From Massilia arenae (GTDB lineage: Bacteria > Pseudomonadota > Gammaproteobacteria > Burkholderiales > Burkholderiaceae_D): a stretch of DNA of 64,000 nt. Below the pieces are notes generated by a model. It was not told the origin of the DNA and did not search any database. It saw nothing but the letters and a program-made list of their open reading frames with translations. Positions within the stretch are counted from its first letter, which is position 1. Each line of letters starts with the position of its first letter. The translations under genes and the position numbers were made by a program. The DNA is taken from NCBI RefSeq assembly GCF_008014745.1, contig NZ_VPFD01000022.1, positions 47,894 through 111,893 on the forward strand, given 5' to 3'. Of this stretch, positions 59,665 to 64,000 are shown in pieces.

Positions 59665-59927
59665 GGACACTCCGTGAGTGACAGAAAGGATGAAGAATTC
59701 AGGATTTGCCAGTGGCGAACGCCACTACCACACACAAGTCCTGAAGCCTCTTACTCTTTCGCGCCAGATGAAAAGGACAAGCAAACTGCTGTGATACGAT
59801 GCTGCTGAAACGGTACTGCCTGTTCCCTGTCGCCACTAGATTCTGACGTTTGCCGCAGGGACGACAAAAGAGCCAAAGCAGCAATTCCTTCCTTCCAGAA
59901 GGTTTTGCAAGCTTTGACTCCCGCGCT

Positions 59928-59948
59928 GGGCACTTGTATCAAGTGCCC
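59928..59948 (-). promoter_or_regulatory. attenuator-like hairpin between rplL and rpoB
   Basis: GGGCACTTG and CAAGTGCCC form a perfect 9-bp stem with a 3-nt loop, 12 bp after the rplL stop. There is no U-run. In other proteobacteria a partial terminator and RNase III site in this gap lower rpoBC expression relative to L12, and this hairpin is in the right place. A second small hairpin (AGTGGC/GCCACT, 59711-59726) lies closer to rpoB; otherwise the 296-bp gap shows nothing clear. Confidence 0.55.
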
Positions 59949-59960
59949 GGTGCATATGTA

Positions 59961-60335
59961 TTACTTCAGCTCGGCCTTGGCGCCAGCTTCTTCCAGCTTC
60001 TTCTTAGCGGCTTCAGCGTCAGCTTTCGGCAGGGCTTCTTTCACGGTCTTCGGTGCGCCATCGACCACGTCTTTGGCTTCTTTCAGGCCCAGACCGGTGA
60101 TTTCACGGACGGCTTTGATGACGCCGACTTTGTTCGCGCCGACTTCGGTCAGGACGACGTTGAATTCGGTCTGCTCTTCAACTGCTGCACCAGCGGCTGC
60201 GCCACCGGCTGCAGGAGCTGCCATTGCAGCTGCCGACACGCCGAACTTCTCTTCGAATGCCTTGACCAGTTCGTTCAGGTCCATGACGGACATTTCGCTC
60301 ACTGCGTTCAGGATATCGTCTTTGCTAATTGCCAT
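59961..60335 (-). CDS. rplL: 50S ribosomal protein L7/L12
   Basis: A 124-aa stalk protein: N-terminal dimerisation domain (ISKDDILNAVSEMSVMDL), an Ala/Gly-rich hinge (about residues 37-52) and the C-terminal factor-binding domain with GLGLKEAKDVVDGAPK. Multiple copies bind L10 and recruit EF-Tu, EF-G and other translation factors. It lies 65 bp behind rplJ. Confidence 0.99.
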   Translation of the reverse strand: MAISKDDILNAVSEMSVMDLNELVKAFEEKFGVSAAAMAAPAAGGAAAGAAVEEQTEFNVVLTEVGANKVGVIKAVREITGLGLKEAKDVVDGAPKTVKEALPKADAEAAKKKLEEAGAKAELK

Positions 60336-60400
60336 TTGAAACTCCAGTTTTGATTTGTGTGTAGTTCAGTTAGTACTTGAGAAAAAAGGCTGTGCTTAAA

Positions 60401-60934
60401 TTAAGCAGCAGCGGTTTCTTCGGCTGCCGGAGCTGCCTCGGAAGAACCTTCGCCTTTTTTCGCTGCCAGTGCAGCCAGACCACGTGCAAAGCCCGACACC
60501 GGAGCCAGCATGACGCCCAACAGCTGCGAGATGAGGACTTCACGGGATGGGATGCTTGCCAACGCGGTAACACCAGCTACGTCGAGCTGCTTACCTGCGT
60601 AGTTACCGGCTTTCAGGACCAGCTTGTCGTTGGTTTTCGCGAAGTCGGCGAGGACTTTAGCGGCAGCAACGGCGTCGTCCGAGATCGAGTAGATCAGCGG
60701 ACCGGTCATGGCATCAGCCAGCGGGGCAAACTGCGTGCCTTCGACAGAGCGGCGAGCCAGCGTGTTCTTCAGAACACGCAGGTACACGCCCTGGGCACGT
60801 GCGGTTGCACGGAGCTTGGTCAAGTGACTAACCTGGATGCCACGGTACTCAGCCACGACGATGGTTTGCGCAGTTGCTACTTTTGCGGAAACTTCTTCGA
60901 CGACGACCTTTTTGTCATTCAGATTAAGACCCAC
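60401..60934 (-). CDS. rplJ: 50S ribosomal protein L10
   Basis: A 177-aa stalk base protein with a GTG start at 60934, chosen because AAGGAG stands 7 bp upstream and the protein then begins with the usual (M)GLNLNDKKVVVEEV. The N-terminal domain binds 23S rRNA (VVAEYRGIQVSHLTKLRA), and the Ala-rich C-terminal helix carries the L7/L12 dimers. L10 normally represses its own mRNA by binding the leader upstream. The frame extends to 60985 without plausible extra protein. Confidence 0.97.
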   Translation of the reverse strand: MGLNLNDKKVVVEEVSAKVATAQTIVVAEYRGIQVSHLTKLRATARAQGVYLRVLKNTLARRSVEGTQFAPLADAMTGPLIYSISDDAVAAAKVLADFAKTNDKLVLKAGNYAGKQLDVAGVTALASIPSREVLISQLLGVMLAPVSGFARGLAALAAKKGEGSSEAAPAAEETAAA

Positions 60935-61160
60935 GGTCAATCTCCTTAAATGATAGGGACGAGATGTCCTTATCGGTTCGAACACACGGCGTCCGAAGTT
61001 AAGAAGTCTTAAAACTGGGCGGATAAACTCACACAGCTGGACTACAAAACTTGTTCGGGTACACCATCTGCGTTGGGTGGTCTATTAACCGTCAGCTCAA
61101 CCTCTGCTTTCGGCCCAACGGTCTTTGATTGCCTGCCGGAGCGGTGTTCAGCTCCGACAG
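60935..61160 (-). promoter_or_regulatory. rplJ leader, probable L10 autoregulatory RNA
   Basis: The 312-bp gap between rplA and rplJ encodes a structured leader on the minus strand. CGTTGGG (61114-61120 in minus-strand reading) can pair with CCCAACG (61071-61077) across a 36-nt loop, and CGGAGC/GCTCCG (61137-61156) forms another stem with an 8-nt loop. The position and folds agree with the L10 leader that represses rplJL translation in other bacteria. I could not identify the exact L10 kink-turn. The far end of the gap holds a palindromic repeat at 61194-61224. Confidence 0.5.
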
Positions 61161-61193
61161 CCCAAAGATGCGCGTCACAATTGTGACGACTTA

Positions 61194-61224
61194 AACTTGG
61201 ATCCCCGCCTTCGCGGGGACGACA
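61194..61224. repeat. single TCCCCGC-type palindromic repeat (copy 3)
   Basis: ATCCCCGCCTTCGCGGGGAC is a hairpin flanked by AACTTGG and GACAAC, the same layout as the units at 47578-47664 and 55430-55506 but unpaired. It sits between rplA and rplJ, close to the rplA stop. Confidence 0.7.
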
Positions 61225-61246
61225 ACGGCGCAAGCGCCGTTATCGC

Positions 61247-61948
61247 TTAGGCAGCAGCCGAGATCGAAGCGTGGTCGACGCGAACGCCGGCACCCATCGT
61301 CGACGACAGGGCGACCTTGCGCAGGTACACGCCTTTCGAGGTCGCTGGCTTGGCCTTGTTCAGGGCGTCGATCAGGGCAACCAGGTTGCTCTTCAGATCT
61401 GCGTCGCTGAACGACTTGCGGCCGATGGTCGCGTGGATGATGCCCGACTTGTCGGTACGGTACTGGACCTGACCGGCTTTGGCGTTCTTGACGGCGGTAG
61501 CGACGTCTGGGGTCACGGTGCCGACTTTCGGGTTAGGCATCAGGCCACGTGGGCCCAGGATCTGGCCCAGGGTACCGACGATACGCATGGTGTCTGGCGA
61601 AGCGATGACGATGTCGAACGGCATGTCGCCGGCCTTCACGCGCTCTGCCAGGTCTTCCATACCGACCACATCGGCGCCGGCTGCTTTAGCAGCTTCAGCC
61701 TTGTCGCCCGAAGCGAACACAGCGACGCGCACGGTCTTGCCGGTGCCAGCTGGCAGCACGACCGAACCGCGAACCACTTGGTCCGACTTCTTCGGGTCCA
61801 CGCCCAGTTGAACGGCGACGTCGATCGACTCGTTGAACTTGGCAGTGGCGAATTCCTTGACGATCGACACAGCGTTGTCGAACTCGTAGACCTTGTTACG
61901 GTCAACTTTTGCTTTGATTGCTTTAATGCGCTTGGACAGCTTAGCCAT
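61247..61948 (-). CDS. rplA: 50S ribosomal protein L1
   Basis: A 233-aa protein with the L1 signature region (GQILGPRGLMPNPKVGTVTP) and the usual MAKLSKRIKAIK start. It binds 23S rRNA at the L1 stalk and, in related bacteria, represses its own rplK-rplA message. The ATG overlaps the rplK stop by one base (TAATG), giving coupled translation. Confidence 0.99.
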   Translation of the reverse strand: MAKLSKRIKAIKAKVDRNKVYEFDNAVSIVKEFATAKFNESIDVAVQLGVDPKKSDQVVRGSVVLPAGTGKTVRVAVFASGDKAEAAKAAGADVVGMEDLAERVKAGDMPFDIVIASPDTMRIVGTLGQILGPRGLMPNPKVGTVTPDVATAVKNAKAGQVQYRTDKSGIIHATIGRKSFSDADLKSNLVALIDALNKAKPATSKGVYLRKVALSSTMGAGVRVDHASISAAA

Positions 61949-62379
61949 TACAGACCCTCCACCGTGATGCCCATCGAACGTGCCGAGCCAGCGATGATAC
62001 GCACTGCTGCGTCCATGTCGGCGGCGGTCAGGTCCGGCTGCTTGGTTTTTGCGATTTCTTCAGCCTGGGCGCGGGTCAGCGACGCAACCTTGTCGGTGTG
62101 CGGCTTTGGCGAACCCTTGGTGATGCCAGCGGCTTTCTTGATCAGGTAGGTTGCCGGTGGGGTCTTCATCACGAAGGTGAAGGACTTGTCGGCGAACGCG
62201 GTGATCACGACCGGGATTGGCATACCTGGCTCGACACCCTGGGTCTGGGCGTTGAACGCCTTGCAGAATTCCATGATGTTCAGACCGCGCTGACCCAGTG
62301 CTGGACCGATCGGTGGGGATGGGTTTGCTTTACCAGCTGGAACTTGCAGCTTGATAAAGCCAATGATTTTCTTTGCCAT
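61948..62379 (-). CDS. rplK: 50S ribosomal protein L11
   Basis: A 143-aa protein beginning MAKKIIGFIKLQVPAGKANP, with the conserved PPIGPALGQRG and the C-terminal rRNA-binding domain. It forms the GTPase-associated centre with the L10 stalk and is needed for RelA activation. It overlaps rplA by one base and follows nusG after 189 bp. Confidence 0.99.
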   Translation of the reverse strand: MAKKIIGFIKLQVPAGKANPSPPIGPALGQRGLNIMEFCKAFNAQTQGVEPGMPIPVVITAFADKSFTFVMKTPPATYLIKKAAGITKGSPKPHTDKVASLTRAQAEEIAKTKQPDLTAADMDAAVRIIAGSARSMGITVEGL

Positions 62380-62526
62380 GAAAGGCTCCTATCTTTGACT
62401 TGAGTAGTAGCGCCCCACCGCGACTACTCGTCTCGGCGGGGCTCCTCTTACCGGATTCCGCCTAGCTGCTGCGACGCTCCGATTACGGCGTTTGCCTTTG
62501 AAGTGTTGGGGACAGAGTATCGCTGC

Positions 62527-62543
62527 GCCGCGCGATGCGCGGC
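62527..62543 (-). promoter_or_regulatory. hairpin in the nusG-rplK gap
   Basis: GCCGCGC, loop GAT, GCGCGGC: a perfect 7-bp stem 25 bp after the nusG stop. It has no U-run. It could protect the nusG 3' end or act in attenuation before rplK, whose own promoter should also lie in this 189-bp gap but was not identified. Confidence 0.35.
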
Positions 62544-62568
62544 TTCGCTAAACTCTTTCCCACAAAGG

Positions 62569-63201
62569 TCATACTTTCTCTACCTGCCCGAACTCCAGTT
62601 CCACCGGAGTTGCGCGGCCGAAGATGGTGACTGAGACACGCACCTTCGATTTTTCGTAGTTCACTTCCTCGACGTTGCCGTTGAAGTCGGTGAACGGGCC
62701 CTCTTTGATCCGGACCTGCTCGCCCACTTCGTACAGCACTTTCGGACGAGGTTTTTCGACGCCCTCTTGCACTTGCTGCATGATCTTGTCGATCTCGCGT
62801 GCTGGGATCGGGGTCGGCTTGTTCGATTTGCCGCCGATGAAACCGGTGACCTTGCTGGTGTTCTTCACCAGGTGCCAGGTTTCGTCGGTCATTTCCATCT
62901 CAACCAGCACGTAACCCGGGAAGAAGCGGCGCTCGGAAACGGCTTTGGTGCCGTTGCGCATCTCGACGACTTCCTCGGTCGGCACCAGGATCTGGCCGAA
63001 CTGTTCTTGCATGCCCGCGCGTTCGACACGCTCGGTCAATGCGCGCATCACGCTCTTTTCCATGCCCGAATAGACATGGACGACGTACCAGCGCTTGTTG
63101 CTGACCGGGACGCTCACTGGAGCGGCAGCCGGCTGTTCACCAGCGTCAGAGGCCGGGACATCGCCCGGCACTGGTGCATTTTCTTGCACGTTATCGCTCA
63201 T
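62569..63201 (-). CDS. nusG: transcription termination/antitermination protein NusG
   Basis: A 210-aa protein with the NGN domain starting at KRWYVVHVYSGMEKSV (about residue 36) and a C-terminal KOW domain (GEQVRIKEGPFTDFNGNVEEV). About 35 Ala/Pro/Glu-rich residues precede the NGN domain, longer than in E. coli NusG (181 aa). It links RNA polymerase to Rho or to ribosomes. The ATG at 63201 is 1 bp beyond the secE stop; the longer frame (to 63222) would overlap secE. Confidence 0.97.
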   Translation of the reverse strand: MSDNVQENAPVPGDVPASDAGEQPAAAPVSVPVSNKRWYVVHVYSGMEKSVMRALTERVERAGMQEQFGQILVPTEEVVEMRNGTKAVSERRFFPGYVLVEMEMTDETWHLVKNTSKVTGFIGGKSNKPTPIPAREIDKIMQQVQEGVEKPRPKVLYEVGEQVRIKEGPFTDFNGNVEEVNYEKSKVRVSVTIFGRATPVELEFGQVEKV

Positions 63202-63202
63202 G

Positions 63203-63589
63203 TTATTTCCAACCCAGGACAAAGTCGTACAACAGGAGCTCGAGAAGCTTATCCGTGCCCCACAGGAAAATCGCCATCACGACCACGAAGGCGAACACGA
63301 TGCCGGTGATCTGCATGGCTTCGCGGCGGGTAGGCCAGACAACCTTCTTGGTCTCGCGCACCGACTCCTTGGCAAAGCTCAGGAAATCGCGGCCAGTGGT
63401 GGAAGTCCACAAAAGCAGGACAGCAAAAACTAAACCAGCCACGAGGGCGCCTGCGGCGACCAAGGCTGGTTTGTTCTGGCCAGTCAGGTAAAAGAACCCG
63501 ACGACGCCTGCAATCGCTGCAACCACCGCCAGCGCGACCTTGAACTTGTCATTCGAGGTGCTGACAGTTTGCACGGATTGATTAGACAT
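63203..63589 (-). CDS. secE: preprotein translocase subunit SecE
   Basis: A 128-aa SecE of the three-helix proteobacterial type: membrane helices at about 18-35, 43-61 and 95-115, and the conserved amphipathic segment FAKESVRETKKVVWPTRREA before the last helix. It stabilises SecY in the translocon. It lies 1 bp from nusG and 36 bp after tRNA-Trp, the standard order. Confidence 0.98.
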   Translation of the reverse strand: MSNQSVQTVSTSNDKFKVALAVVAAIAGVVGFFYLTGQNKPALVAAGALVAGLVFAVLLLWTSTTGRDFLSFAKESVRETKKVVWPTRREAMQITGIVFAFVVVMAIFLWGTDKLLELLLYDFVLGWK

Positions 63590-63625
63590 TCTTCTTTACT
63601 TTCGGTGCTGCGCACCAGAATTCGG

Positions 63626-63701
63626 TGGCAGGGGCGGAGGGAATCGAACCCGCGACCTTCGGTTTTGGAGACCGACGCTCTGCCAATTGAGCTACACCCC
63701 T
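63626..63701 (-). tRNA. tRNA-Trp (CCA anticodon)
   Basis: Read on the minus strand, it starts AGGGGTGTAGCTCAATTGG, has an anticodon stem TCGGT/ACCGA around CTCCAAA (anticodon CCA), a TTCGATT T-loop and the acceptor strand CGCCCCT, then G73 and an encoded CCA. The T-stem has one C-T mismatch. Its place between tuf and secE is conserved in proteobacteria. Confidence 0.98.
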
Positions 63702-63818
63702 ACGAAGACTTTACTGCTGAATCCAGCATTATACAGCAAGCGCGCGCTCACTGGCAATGCTGTTCGAGGGAAACAGGCCGGTTTTGCAACCCTGCCCGCC
63801 TCCCTCTACCTTGGCTGA

Positions 63819-64000
63819 TTAGGCCAGGATCTTGGCAACCACGCCGGCGCCGACGGTACGGCCACCTTCGCGGATTGCGAAGCGCAGACCTTCTTCCATC
63901 GCGATCGGAGCGATCAGCTTGACGGTGATCGAGACGTTATCGCCTGGCATGACCATTTCTTTGTCTGCTGGCAGTTCGATCGAACCGGTCACGTCAGTCG
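63819..64000 (-). CDS. tuf: 3' end of translation elongation factor Tu
   Basis: The last 60 codons of EF-Tu: DVTGSIELPADKEMVMPGDN..., then AMEEGLRFAIREGGRTVGAGVV and the usual end AKILA. The start lies outside the window. EF-Tu delivers aminoacyl-tRNA to the ribosome. In this order (tuf, tRNA-Trp, secE, nusG) it is the tuf copy linked to the rpl-rpo cluster. Confidence 0.98.
   Translation of the reverse strand, partial: TDVTGSIELPADKEMVMPGDNVSITVKLIAPIAMEEGLRFAIREGGRTVGAGVVAKILA

Overview
The window is high-GC proteobacterial DNA carrying the conserved secE-nusG-rplK-rplA-rplJ-rplL-rpoB-rpoC cluster. The protein sequences, gene order and secreted-hydrolase-rich content suggest a betaproteobacterium, most likely an Oxalobacteraceae member (Massilia/Telluria/Duganella-like). 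That placement is inference from family resemblance; no search was run.

Layout. 1-7.6 kb: end of an unrecognised gene, an ATGA-coupled pair of secreted hydrolases (M1 aminopeptidase and class C beta-lactamase-like serine hydrolase), a GDT1-type cation exporter, a secreted CehA/McbA-like PHP metallohydrolase, and a divergent LysR regulator followed by a RidA protein. 7.6-11 kb: GH92 alpha-mannosidase plus LacI regulator, with a candidate operator upstream. 11-19 kb: an accessory block of nucleic-acid enzymes, namely a NERD-nuclease/SF1 helicase, an opposed three-gene WYL-regulator operon, an unknown 173-aa protein, a tandem AAA ATPase and a DUF2779 (Cas4-like plus RNase H-like) nuclease. It looks like a defence or DNA-processing island that I cannot match to a named system. 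19-28 kb: a very large cyclic beta-1,2-glucan synthase homologue whose glycosyltransferase and GH94 catalytic motifs appear eroded, followed 10 bp later by a Tsx-like outer-membrane channel. 28-33.4 kb: a cysteine desulfurase-rhodanese fusion divergent from an Lrp/AsnC regulator with a perfect palindrome between them, then an orphan LivK-type binding protein and a DUF885 protein. 33.4-36.5 kb: a two-gene operon (SGNH hydrolase and an unknown 423-aa protein) divergent from a second WYL regulator split by one in-frame TAG. 36.6-42.4 kb: alpha/beta hydrolase, then a compact operon reading response regulator, periplasmic binding protein, histidine kinase, M14 carboxypeptidase. 42.4-49.1 kb: TonB, a large membrane M28-like protein with degraded active site, an intact M28 aminopeptidase, an alpha/beta hydrolase and SodC. 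49.2-51 kb: a PhyH-type dioxygenase and a methyltransferase in visibly less GC-rich DNA. 51-64 kb: rpoC back to secE, tRNA-Trp and the 3' end of tuf, all on the minus strand.

Recurrent themes are secreted peptidases and carbohydrate enzymes, local regulators beside their probable targets, two WYL-associated accessory clusters, and a family of TTCCCGC-type palindromic repeats that also invades the gaps of the ribosomal/RNA polymerase cluster.
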